This document shows, in pieces, positions 29,561-37,166 of a stretch of 64,000 nt of DNA. Source of the DNA: an uncultured Oscillospiraceae bacterium (GTDB lineage: Bacteria; Bacillota; Clostridia; Oscillospirales; Acutalibacteraceae). The notes under the pieces are model-generated. The model had not been told where the DNA came from. It searched no databases and saw only the letters and a program-made list of their open reading frames with translations. The translations under genes were made by a program, and so were the position numbers. The stretch covers positions 186,001-250,000 of the forward strand of contig URFL01000001.1 of assembly GCA_900547105.1 (NCBI GenBank), read 5' to 3'. Every line of letters starts with the position of its first letter. Position 1 is the stretch's first letter.

Positions 29561-29743
29561 TTGTTCTCGTTCCTTTCCTCATAAACCGTAATGACGACTA
29601 CTATACCACGATTGCCACCCAAAAACAACCGGCAATTTGGCTGCGAAGGGGAGTGGCACCCGCCACAAACGGCAAATTGCAGGATTGCAACCAAAAACTT
29701 TCTATAAAATCGCTTGTAAAATCCTGTTTTTGCAGAAAAACGG
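29561..29743. other. Gene-free stretch between MATE gene and gdhA promoter
   Basis: AT-rich, low-complexity intergenic DNA. Two similar C/A-rich bits occur near 29610-29690, but I see no ORF with a ribosome site, no tRNA-like fold and no strong hairpin. Confidence 0.5.
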
Positions 29744-29772
29744 TTGACAATGAAAGATAAACCTTATATAAT
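29744..29772 (+). promoter_or_regulatory. Consensus promoter of gdhA
   Basis: TTGACA (29744-29749), 17-base spacer, TATAAT (29767-29772). An untranslated leader of about 80 bases follows; it can fold weakly (AGCA with TGCT) but no clear attenuator is visible. Confidence 0.88.
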
Positions 29773-29861
29773 TGCATATTGTAGGGTTACTCATAGCAGA
29801 TGGGCGCGTGCGTCGATTTTGCTGTGGATACTGAGAATTTTTGATGGGAGTGTGTTCAAGT

Positions 29862-31193
29862 ATGTCGTATGTTGACGAAGTAGTCGAACAGGTCGTAGCC
29901 AAAAATCCCAGCCAGCCGGAATTCCTGCAGGCGGTAAAAGAGGTTTTGTATTCTCTGCGTCCCGTGATCGAAGCGAACGAAGAGCAATACCGCAAAGAGG
30001 CGCTGCTGGAGCGTTTGGTCGAGCCGGATCGTCAGATCATGTTCCGTGTGCCGTGGGTGGACGACAAGGGTCAGGCCCATGTCAACACCGGTTATCGTGT
30101 GCAGTTCAACAATTCCATTGGACCGTACAAGGGTGGTCTGCGTCTGCACCCCTCTGTGAACCTGGGTATCATTAAATTCCTGGGATTTGAGCAGATCTTC
30201 AAAAACTCGCTGACCGGTCTGCCCATCGGCGGCGGCAAAGGCGGCTCTGATTTTGATCCCAAAGGCAAATCCGATCGCGAGATCATGGCGTTCTGCAAGA
30301 GCTTTATGAGCGAGCTGTATCGCCACATCGGCGCGGATGTGGATGTTCCGGCCGGCGATATCGGCACGGGTGCCCGCGAGATCGGTTATATGTATGGTCA
30401 GTACAAACGCCTGACCAACAAATACGAAGGCGTTTTGACCGGTAAAGGTCTGACCTACGGCGGTTCGCTGGTTCGTACCGAGGCGACCGGTTACGGTCTG
30501 CTGTACCTGACCGAAGAGCTGCTGAAACTGAACGGCAAAGACATCGCTGGCAAAACCGTGTCGGTGTCCGGTTCCGGTAACGTGGCGATCTACGCCATCC
30601 AGAAAGCGCAGCAGCTGGGCGCCAAAGTGGTGACCTGCTCTGATTCCACTGGTTGGGTGTACGATAAAGACGGCATCGATCTGGATGTGGTCAAAGAGAT
30701 CAAAGAAGTGCGCCGTGGCCGTATTTCCGAGTATGTCAAAGCGCGTCCCCAGGCCGAGTATCACGACGGCAAGGGCGTGTGGACGGTGAAAGTGGATGTG
30801 GCGCTGCCGTGCGCTACTCAGAATGAGTTGAATCTGGACGATGCCAAAGCGCTGGTTGCCAACGGTGTCATCGCGGTGTGCGAGGGCGCGAATATGCCCA
30901 CCACCATGGAAGCCACCGAGTATCTGCAGCAGAATGGCGTTATCTTTGCTCCCGGCAAAGCGGCCAACGCCGGCGGCGTGGCTACCTCTGCTCTGGAGAT
31001 GTCCCAGAACAGCGAGCGCCTGAGCTGGACCTATGAAGAGGTCGATGCGAAGCTGAAAAACATCATGGTGACCATCACCCACAACATGGCGGACGCGGCC
31101 GAGCGTTACGGCATGAAGGGTAACTATGTGATGGGCGCGAACATCGCCGGCTTCGAGAAAGTTGCCAACGCGATGATGGCGCAGGGCTTCTGA
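29862..31193 (+). CDS. gdhA: NADP-type glutamate dehydrogenase
   Basis: 443 residues. The N-terminus MSYVDEVVEQVVAKNPSQPEFLQAVKEVL is the classic hexameric GDH start. FRVPWVDDKGQ, the catalytic-lysine region GPYKGGLRLHPSVN, the nucleotide-loop stretch VSVSGSGNVAIYAIQKA and the ending NYVMGANIAGFEKVANAM are all family-typical. It aminates 2-oxoglutarate with ammonium to glutamate. The ATG at 29862 was chosen over upstream in-frame codons at 29841-29844, which lie on or before the GGGAGTG ribosome site. Single-gene unit with a strong promoter and terminator at the left edge of the nitrogen hub. Confidence 0.97.
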   Translation: MSYVDEVVEQVVAKNPSQPEFLQAVKEVLYSLRPVIEANEEQYRKEALLERLVEPDRQIMFRVPWVDDKGQAHVNTGYRVQFNNSIGPYKGGLRLHPSVNLGIIKFLGFEQIFKNSLTGLPIGGGKGGSDFDPKGKSDREIMAFCKSFMSELYRHIGADVDVPAGDIGTGAREIGYMYGQYKRLTNKYEGVLTGKGLTYGGSLVRTEATGYGLLYLTEELLKLNGKDIAGKTVSVSGSGNVAIYAIQKAQQLGAKVVTCSDSTGWVYDKDGIDLDVVKEIKEVRRGRISEYVKARPQAEYHDGKGVWTVKVDVALPCATQNELNLDDAKALVANGVIAVCEGANMPTTMEATEYLQQNGVIFAPGKAANAGGVATSALEMSQNSERLSWTYEEVDAKLKNIMVTITHNMADAAERYGMKGNYVMGANIAGFEKVANAMMAQGF

Positions 31194-31217
31194 TCCAAGA
31201 AGAACTTAAAACGCTTG

Positions 31218-31256
31218 CAGCCCCCACGGATCGTTGATTCGTGGGGGCTGTTTCTG
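31218..31256 (+). terminator. Intrinsic terminator after gdhA
   Basis: CAGCCCCCACG pairs with CGTGGGGGCTG around an 11-base loop, followed by TTTCT. Confidence 0.88.
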
Positions 31257-31601
31257 TGTGTAGTACATATTCGGTGGACGATTAAGCGCTGCACGCAAAT
31301 AAGTTGTGGGGGAGATTGTTCAGACGACTAACCATACACCGGAACACACCGGCATCATTCGTAACGCCGGTGTATACACTGACCTTTTGTGAGCAAAAAC
31401 TAACCCCCGAAGTCCTCCGTACGGTGGAGAGCTCCGGGGGTGAATCCTATACCGGTAAAACAGCGGCGGTGCTGTGCAGCGGAGGGATAAGGGTGAAGGA
31501 GAGTGTCAGATCACAACCGTTCCCCTTGAGGCAACTAAGGGTTAAAATCACCGCACGACCACCTTGTGAAGCGACGGGAAGCGGACCCGTTCGCTCGACT
31601 G
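31257..31601. other. Gene-free, hairpin-rich stretch between gdhA and glnN
   Basis: About 345 bases with no supportable protein gene. Several strong stems are visible: ACACCGGC/GCCGGTGT (near 31345-31375), the nested CCCCCG...CGGGGG hairpin (31404-31440), CAGC/GCTG (31461-31474), CCCCTT/AAGGG (near 31522-31542) and AGCGACGGG/CCCGTTCGCT (31570-31595). On the minus strand it would be a long structured 3' untranslated region of glnN or a separate small RNA; the T-run after the nested hairpin favours minus-strand transcription. I do not recognise a known RNA family. Confidence 0.5.
31394..31440 (-). terminator. Probable intrinsic terminator of glnN or of an RNA downstream of it
   Basis: Read on the minus strand, CCCCCG and CGGGGG enclose an inner CTCC/GGAG stem and are followed by TTAGTTTTTG. 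It lies about 160 bases beyond the glnN stop. Confidence 0.6.
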
Positions 31602-33719
31602 TCATACGCTGTACAACAGCTCGGTATAGGAGGGGAACGGCCAATCTTCCTGCGCGGTCAACGCTTCGGCAGCGTCCGCTGCCGCACGCAGCGCATCCAT
31701 ATCCGCCAAAATGGTATCTTTGTAGGCATTGGCGCGAGCGGTTACATCTTCAAGAGCTTCCGCCTTGTCGATATCGGCGCTCAGCGTTGCCAGCGCTTTT
31801 TGCATATCGGCAGCATAAGCGGACAGCTGTGCCACGGTTTCTGTTTCAAAGCTTACCGGCAAATCCGCACACAACGCTTTCTTGTCCAGCGCCAGCTTCG
31901 TCAGCTTTTGCACATACGCGGATACCGCCGGCAGAATCTGCTTCTGCGCCATGTCCACCATGGTCAGCGCCTCGATGTGCAGCTTCTTGCAATACTCGTC
32001 CATCAGGATGTCGTACCGCGAGCGAATCTCGGTGGTGGTGAAGATCTTGTGCTTGGTGAACATCGCGATGTTCTTTTCCGCAATAAAGGCGGGCAGTGCA
32101 TCGGCGGTGGTCTTCAGGTTCAGCAAACCGCGCTTGGCTGCTTCGTCCACCCATTCCGGCGCATAGTTGTTGCCGTTAAAGATGATGCGCTTGTGCTCCT
32201 TGATGGTTTTCTGAATCAAGGTGTGCAGCGCGGTTTCAAAGTCTTCGGCATTTTCCAGCTCGTCCGCAAACTGCGACAGCTCCTCCGCCACGATGGTGTT
32301 CAGCACCACGTTGGGACCGGAGATGGACAAATCAGAGCCCAGCATACGGAACTCGAACTTGTTGCCGGTGAAAGCAAACGGAGAGGTACGGTTGCGGTCG
32401 GTGGTGTCTTTGGGGAACTTGGGCAGAATATGAACACCGACCCGCAGCAGCTCGGCTTCTTTCTTATCGTAATCCGAATCGTTGACGATGGATTCCAGAA
32501 TATCGGTCAACTCGTCGCCGAGGAACATGGACACGATGGCAGGCGGCGCCTCGTTCGCGCCCAAACGGTGATCGTTGCCGGCGCTGGCAACCGACACCCG
32601 CAGCAGATCCTGATATTCGTCCACTGCTTTGATCACCGCCGTCAGGAACAGCAGGAACTGGGCGTTTTCGCGAGGCGAATCACCCGGCTCCAACAGGTTG
32701 ACACCGGTGTTGGTGGAGATAGACCAGTTGTTATGTTTACCACTGCCGTTGATGCCTTCGAACGGTTTCTCGTGCAGCAGGCAGGTCAGCCCGTGGCGAT
32801 CCGCCACCTTTTTCATGGTTTCCATGGTCAGCTGGTTGTGATCAGTAGCCAAATTGGTGGTGCTGAAAATGGGGGCCAGCTCGTGCTGTGCCGGAGCCAC
32901 TTCGTTATGCTCGGTTTTGGCGAGAACGCCCAGCTTCCACAGCTCGTCGTTCAAATCCTTCATAAAGGCTTTGACACGGGGCTTGATGACACCAAAGTAG
33001 TGATCCTCCAGCTCTTGGCCTTTCGGAGATTTCTGACCAAACAGGGTACGGCCGCACAGCATCAGATCCTCTCTCTGACGATACAGATCTTTGTCCACCA
33101 GGAAATACTCCTGCTCGGGGCCGACCGTGGTGTTGACACGAGTCACATTCTCGTTGCCAAACAGCCGCAGAATACGCATCGCCTGCTTGTTCAACACTTC
33201 CATCGAACGCAGCAGGGGAGTCTTTTTATCCAACGCCTCACCGCCATAGGAACAAAACACGGTGGGGATGCACAGGGTGTTGTCTTTGATAAACGCATAC
33301 GAGGAGGGATCCCACGCGGTGTAGCCACGCGCCTCAAAGGTGGCACGCAAGCCGCCGGACGGGAAGCTGGATGCATCCGGCTCGCCTTTGACCAGCTCTT
33401 TGCCTGAAAACTCCATGATGATGGAGCTGTCACCTTCCGGCGAAATGAAGCTGTCGTGTTTCTCAGCGGTAACGCCGGTCATCGGCTGGAACCAGTGGGT
33501 GAAATGGGTCACACCTTTTTCCACCGCCCAGTCTTTCATCGCGTTGGCGACCACATCGGCAATGCTTCTGTCCAGGCTTTTGCCAAGCTGAATGGTTTTG
33601 CGCAATGCCTTATAGGTGTCTTTCGGCAGGCGTTCCCTCATAACCTTGTCGTTGAACACCATGCTGCCGAACAGCTCCGGCAGGGTCGTTGCGGTTTCCG
33701 TTACAGGACAGGTACTCAT
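31602..33719 (-). CDS. glnN: Type III glutamine synthetase
   Basis: 705 residues, the length of GSIII (GlnN), far longer than GSI. It makes glutamine from glutamate, ammonium and ATP. The GSIII-specific N-terminal domain shows FGSMVFNDKVMRERLPKDTY and THWFQPMTGVTAEKHDSF. The catalytic core has EFSGKELVKGEPDASSFPSGG, TVGPEQEYFLVD, a KHNNWSIST nucleotide/metal region and the C-terminal helical domain from about residue 580. A ribosome site AAGGAGAG precedes the ATG. Transcribed from its own promoter through a leader with a terminator-type attenuator (see 33762-33810), implying regulation by antitermination. Confidence 0.97.
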   Translation of the reverse strand: MSTCPVTETATTLPELFGSMVFNDKVMRERLPKDTYKALRKTIQLGKSLDRSIADVVANAMKDWAVEKGVTHFTHWFQPMTGVTAEKHDSFISPEGDSSIIMEFSGKELVKGEPDASSFPSGGLRATFEARGYTAWDPSSYAFIKDNTLCIPTVFCSYGGEALDKKTPLLRSMEVLNKQAMRILRLFGNENVTRVNTTVGPEQEYFLVDKDLYRQREDLMLCGRTLFGQKSPKGQELEDHYFGVIKPRVKAFMKDLNDELWKLGVLAKTEHNEVAPAQHELAPIFSTTNLATDHNQLTMETMKKVADRHGLTCLLHEKPFEGINGSGKHNNWSISTNTGVNLLEPGDSPRENAQFLLFLTAVIKAVDEYQDLLRVSVASAGNDHRLGANEAPPAIVSMFLGDELTDILESIVNDSDYDKKEAELLRVGVHILPKFPKDTTDRNRTSPFAFTGNKFEFRMLGSDLSISGPNVVLNTIVAEELSQFADELENAEDFETALHTLIQKTIKEHKRIIFNGNNYAPEWVDEAAKRGLLNLKTTADALPAFIAEKNIAMFTKHKIFTTTEIRSRYDILMDEYCKKLHIEALTMVDMAQKQILPAVSAYVQKLTKLALDKKALCADLPVSFETETVAQLSAYAADMQKALATLSADIDKAEALEDVTARANAYKDTILADMDALRAAADAAEALTAQEDWPFPSYTELLYSV

Positions 33720-33761
33720 ACAAATCTCTCCTTTTAATCAGTATGCAGCAGAAATACTTCT

Positions 33762-33810
33762 AAAAAAAGAAGAAGGCGCCGCGGATATCTCATCCGCAGC
33801 ACCTTTGCTG
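33762..33810 (-). promoter_or_regulatory. glnN leader attenuator with ANTAR-like hexaloop hairpin
   Basis: On the minus strand, 9 bases after the -10 box, CAGC-AAAGGT-GCTG forms a hairpin (33810 to 33797) whose six-base loop fits AnnGnn. Its loop and 3' arm also form the 5' arm of a 14-bp terminator stem, AAGGTGCTGCGGAT with ATCCGCGGCGCCTT, followed by CTTCTTTTTTT, all before the start codon. The two folds are mutually exclusive. AnnGnn hexaloops are the known targets of ANTAR antiterminators. Only one such hairpin is seen, against the usual two. Confidence 0.65.
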
Positions 33811-33819
33811 TACAAGCGC

Positions 33820-33848
33820 ATTATAGAAGACCGCTGTGCATTTGTCAA
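33820..33848 (-). promoter_or_regulatory. Consensus promoter of glnN
   Basis: On the minus strand TTGACA (33848-33843) and TATAAT (33825-33820) are separated by 17 bases. The predicted start near 33813 places the attenuator hairpin at the extreme 5' end of the transcript. Confidence 0.88.
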
Positions 33849-33958
33849 GTGGTTTTGCAATATTTTTTTGCTGTTCTGTCATTTGCACATTTTATAAAGG
33901 ATAATTGTGCGTCAAATTATGTTGTTTTCGACAATAACAAAAAATGTTATGAAATCTC

Positions 33959-33987
33959 TTGACACGAAACTTGCAAATTGATATAAT
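33959..33987 (+). promoter_or_regulatory. Consensus promoter of the glutamate synthase operon
   Basis: TTGACA (33959-33964), 17-base spacer, TATAAT (33982-33987). Divergent from the glnN promoter, about 110 bases apart. The AT-rich stretch between the two promoters could hold operators, but I see no clear palindrome. Confidence 0.88.
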
Positions 33988-33994
33988 ACCATTC

Positions 33995-34066
33995 GAACAA
34001 GGGCGTTCACGGATAGGCTGTTTCTCCGGAGGGTGGGGAAACGCCATAAACCGTGGACGCTTTTTT
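33995..34066 (+). promoter_or_regulatory. Glutamate synthase operon leader attenuator with ANTAR-like hexaloop
   Basis: Seven bases after the -10 box, GAAC-AAGGGC-GTTC forms a hairpin with an AnnGnn hexaloop (33999-34004). Its 3' arm overlaps the 5' arm of a terminator, GCGTTCACGG (34003-34012) with CCGTGGACGC (34051-34060) and TTTTTT. Inside lies a further stem TTTCTCC/GGGGAAA. A third alternative, GGCGTT (34002-34007) with AACGCC (34040-34045), would also break the terminator. The start codon follows 20 bases after the T-run. Confidence 0.65.
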
Positions 34067-34086
34067 GGTGTAAGGAGTGAACGAAT

Positions 34087-35199
34087 ATGCTAAAAGAAGG
34101 GCAAGTGAGGATCCCGTCCGGCTGCGCCATCTCCGGCATTTTTGCCAAAGACGGCGAGCGCATCAACGGCAACGAGATCATTCGCTCCATCGCGGTCATG
34201 CACGACCGCAGCAACGGTTTGGGCGGCGGTTTTGCCGGATACGGTATCTATCCCGAATACGCCCAGTTCTATGCGTTCCATGTGTTTTATGACGATGCGA
34301 ACGCCAAGGCGCAATGCGAGGCTTTCTTGGATCGGCATTTTGATATTATCAACCTGTCCAAGATCCCCACCAAAAAGGTGGCGAGCATCACCGATGAGCC
34401 GCTGATCTGGCGCTACTTTGTCGCCCCGCTGCCGCACAAACTGTCGGACAGCCAGCTGGATGAGCGCGAGTTTGTGGCGCGCTGCGTGATTCGGGTCAAC
34501 ACCGAAATTCCCGGTGCGTACATTTTCTCCAGCGGCAAAAACATGGGTGTGTTCAAAGCGGTCGGCTTCCCCGAGGATGTGGGCGAGTTCTATCGGCTGG
34601 ATGAATACGCCGGCTACTGCTGGACCGCACACGGTCGGTATCCAACCAACACTCCCGGCTGGTGGGGCGGCGCGCATCCCTTTGCGATGCTGGATTACTC
34701 GATTGTACACAACGGTGAGATCTCTTCTTATGATGCCAACCGCCGCTTTGTGGAAATGTTTGGTTATCGCTGCGAGCTGTTGACCGATACCGAAGTTATT
34801 ACCTATATTTTCGATTTCCTGCTGCGCAAGCAGGGAATGACGCTGGAAGAAGCGGCGCACGTCATTGCCGCCCCCTTCTGGAACACGATCGAGCGTCTGC
34901 CCGCCGACAAGCGGGAAGAGCTCACCTATCTGCGGCAGGCGTTCCCCAGCCTGCTGGTGACTGGTCCGTTCTCCATCCTGCTCGGGTTTGAAGGCGGCAT
35001 GATGGCGCTGAACGACCGGCTGAAACTGCGGTCGATGGTGGCGGCGGAAAAAGGCAACCGCTTGTACGTTGCCAGCGAGGAATCCGCCATCCGCATCATC
35101 GAACCGGAACTGGATCGGATCTGGTCGCCCAAGGGCGGCGAGCCGGTGATCGTGCGGCTGCAACAGCAGCCTGAGGAGGAGGGGTCGTTATGCCGCTGA
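34087..35199 (+). CDS. Glutamate synthase glutaminase subunit (class II amidotransferase, GltB1-type)
   Basis: 370 residues of a class II (Ntn) glutamine amidotransferase. After a 12-residue leader MLKEGQVRIPSG, C13 would be the N-terminal nucleophile after processing. MHDRSNGLGGGFAGYGIYPE, WTAHGRYPTNTPGWWGGAHPFAMLDYSIVHNGEISS and LLTDTEVITY match the glutaminase domain of glutamate synthase. It releases ammonia from glutamine for the FMN subunit encoded next. In this split, archaeal-type arrangement the usual single GltB chain is distributed over separate genes. First gene of the operon; it overlaps the next by 10 bases. Confidence 0.9.
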   Translation: MLKEGQVRIPSGCAISGIFAKDGERINGNEIIRSIAVMHDRSNGLGGGFAGYGIYPEYAQFYAFHVFYDDANAKAQCEAFLDRHFDIINLSKIPTKKVASITDEPLIWRYFVAPLPHKLSDSQLDEREFVARCVIRVNTEIPGAYIFSSGKNMGVFKAVGFPEDVGEFYRLDEYAGYCWTAHGRYPTNTPGWWGGAHPFAMLDYSIVHNGEISSYDANRRFVEMFGYRCELLTDTEVITYIFDFLLRKQGMTLEEAAHVIAAPFWNTIERLPADKREELTYLRQAFPSLLVTGPFSILLGFEGGMMALNDRLKLRSMVAAEKGNRLYVASEESAIRIIEPELDRIWSPKGGEPVIVRLQQQPEEEGSLCR

Positions 35200-36695
35200 A
35201 TTTTATTTATCCCGAATTTGAAGTGGTGCGACAGCCGGACCGGTGCATCCGGTGCCGCGTTTGCGAACGGCAGTGCGCCAACGAAGTACATAGCTATAAC
35301 GAAGAAAAAGACATCATGGTGGCGGACGAAACCAAATGCGTCAACTGCCACCGCTGTGTGACACTGTGTCCTACCCGGGCGCTGAAGATCGTCAAAACCG
35401 ATCACACCTTCCGTCCCAACGCCAATTGGACCGGAGATACCATTCAGCAGGTGTACCGTCAGGCGGATACCGGTGGTGTGCTGCTCTCTTCTATGGGCAA
35501 CCCGCAGCCGTATCCGGTGTATTGGGATAAGATGCTGGTCAATGCGTCGCAGGTGACCAACCCCTCTATCGACCCGTTGCGTGAGCCGATGGAAACCAAA
35601 GTGTTTTTGGGGAAAAAGCCCTCTAAAATCGAACGCGATGAAAACGGCAAGATCATCAACAATCTGGAACCGGGTATTGCACTGAGCACCCCGATCATGT
35701 TCTCCGCCATGAGCTACGGTTCCATCAGCTACAACGCGCACGCCTCGCTGGCGCGCGCAGCGAAAGAACTGGGTATCTGCTACAATACCGGTGAGGGCGG
35801 CCTGCACGAGGACTTTTACCAGTACGGCCCCAATACCATTGTTCAGGTAGCATCCGGTCGGTTTGGTGTGCACGAGGATTATCTGAACGCGGGTGCAGCG
35901 ATCGAGATCAAGATCGGTCAGGGCGCCAAGCCGGGCATCGGTGGTCATCTGCCGGGTGCCAAAATCGTGGCGGATGTGTCCAAAACGCGTATGATCCCGG
36001 AGGGCAGCGACGCGATTTCGCCTGCGCCTCACCATGATATTTACTCGATCGAGGATCTGCGCCAGCTGGTCTTTTCGCTGAAAGAAGCCACCGATTATCG
36101 CAAGCCGGTCATCGTCAAGGTGGCGGCGGTGCATAATATCGCCGCCATCGCCAGTGGTATCGCCCGCAGCGGCGCGGATATCATCGCGATCGATGGATAT
36201 CGCGGCGGCACCGGCGCAGCGCCGACCCGTATTCGGGACAACATCGGTATTCCGATTGAACTGGCGCTGGCAGCAGTGGATCAGCGGTTGCGCGAAGAGG
36301 GCATCCGCGGTGAAGTATCCCTGGTGGTAGGCGGCAGTATCCGTTCCAGCGCCGATGTGGTCAAAGCGATTGCGCTGGGTGCGGATGCGGTGTACATCGG
36401 TACAGCGGCGTTGCTGGCGCTGGGCTGCCATCTGTGCCGTTCCTGCCAGTCGGGCAAGTGCAACTGGGGCATCGCAACCCAGCGTCCGGATCTGGTCAAA
36501 CGGCTGAACCCGGATGTCGGTTCGCAGCGTTTGGTCAATCTGGTCAACGCCTGGACCCACGAAATCAAAGAAATGATGGGCGGCATGGGTATCAACTCCA
36601 TCGAAGCTCTGCGCGGCAACCGATTGATGCTGCGCGGCATCGGGCTGAACGAAAAAGAACTGTCCGTTTTGGGGATCAAACACGCCGGTGAATAA
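35190..36695 (+). CDS. Glutamate synthase FMN/Fe-S synthase subunit (GltB2-type)
   Basis: 501 residues. Two [4Fe-4S] ferredoxin motifs open the chain (C19, C22, C25, C29; C50, C53, C56, C60). The FMN-binding TIM barrel follows with STPIMFSAMSYGSISYNAHASLARAAKELG, NTGEGGLHEDF, GAKPGIGGHLPGAK, VKVAAVHNIAAIASGIA and IDGYRGGTGAAP. The cysteines of CHLCRSCQSGKCNWGIATQ fit the glutamate-synthase Fe-S site. It reductively transfers ammonia to 2-oxoglutarate, giving glutamate. ATG 35190 follows GAGGAGGAGGGG and overlaps the glutaminase gene. Confidence 0.93.
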   Translation: MPLNFIYPEFEVVRQPDRCIRCRVCERQCANEVHSYNEEKDIMVADETKCVNCHRCVTLCPTRALKIVKTDHTFRPNANWTGDTIQQVYRQADTGGVLLSSMGNPQPYPVYWDKMLVNASQVTNPSIDPLREPMETKVFLGKKPSKIERDENGKIINNLEPGIALSTPIMFSAMSYGSISYNAHASLARAAKELGICYNTGEGGLHEDFYQYGPNTIVQVASGRFGVHEDYLNAGAAIEIKIGQGAKPGIGGHLPGAKIVADVSKTRMIPEGSDAISPAPHHDIYSIEDLRQLVFSLKEATDYRKPVIVKVAAVHNIAAIASGIARSGADIIAIDGYRGGTGAAPTRIRDNIGIPIELALAAVDQRLREEGIRGEVSLVVGGSIRSSADVVKAIALGADAVYIGTAALLALGCHLCRSCQSGKCNWGIATQRPDLVKRLNPDVGSQRLVNLVNAWTHEIKEMMGGMGINSIEALRGNRLMLRGIGLNEKELSVLGIKHAGE

Positions 36696-36719
36696 CGGGA
36701 CGGAAAAGAGGGTTCAATC

Positions 36720-37151
36720 TTGAAACGAGTGTATGTAAACGAAGAGTGGTGCCTGGGCTGCCATTTGTGCGAATATCACTGTGCGTTTGCCAATTCGGGC
36801 AAACGGTATATGGCGGATGCGCTGCAGGGGGTGCAAATTCACCCGCGCATTCAGGTGGAGGATGGACCGAATGATGTACACTTTGCGGTGGCTTGCCGCC
36901 ATTGTGAGGAACCGCTGTGCGTGAAAGGGTGCATCAGCGGCGCGCTGAGTGTTCAGGACGGTGTGATCCGGCTGGATAAGGAGAAATGTGTAGGGTGCTA
37001 TACCTGTGTGCTGTCCTGTCCTTACGGCGCGATCATGCCGGGCGAATCCGGTCCCGTACAGAAATGCGAGCTGTGCCTGAACAACACAGCAGGCGAGCCG
37101 GCGTGTGTCAAAGGATGTCCCAACCGGGCCATCGTATTTGAAGAAAGATAG
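36720..37151 (+). CDS. Polyferredoxin-like 4Fe-4S electron-transfer subunit
   Basis: 143 residues with four cysteine clusters of the HycB/DmsB type: CLGCHLCEYHC, CRHCEEPLCVKGC, CVGCYTCVLSCP and CELCLNN...CVKGCP. It probably relays electrons between the NAD(P)/FAD oxidoreductase encoded next and the FMN subunit. The likely start is TTG 36720, preceded by AAAAGAGGG. Position between glutamate synthase subunits is the main evidence for partner assignment. Confidence 0.85.
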   Translation: MKRVYVNEEWCLGCHLCEYHCAFANSGKRYMADALQGVQIHPRIQVEDGPNDVHFAVACRHCEEPLCVKGCISGALSVQDGVIRLDKEKCVGCYTCVLSCPYGAIMPGESGPVQKCELCLNNTAGEPACVKGCPNRAIVFEER

Positions 37152-37166
37152 CGGAGGGGAGAAACA

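Noticed and set aside
29773..29861. Possible ANTAR-type hairpin in the gdhA leader (loop AGGGTT)
   Set aside because: Only two base pairs can close the loop and no terminator with a T-run overlaps it.
31257..31601. Known RNA families (tmRNA, SRP RNA, RNase P RNA, 6S, cobalamin, SAM, FMN or glycine riboswitch, T-box) considered for this region
   Set aside because: None of their conserved core strings could be found on either strand.
31304..32041. Plus-strand frame of 245 codons starting in the gdhA-glnN intergenic region
   Set aside because: More than half lies antisense to glnN, no ribosome site precedes it, and the sequence has no recognisable fold. The intergenic part looks like structured RNA instead.
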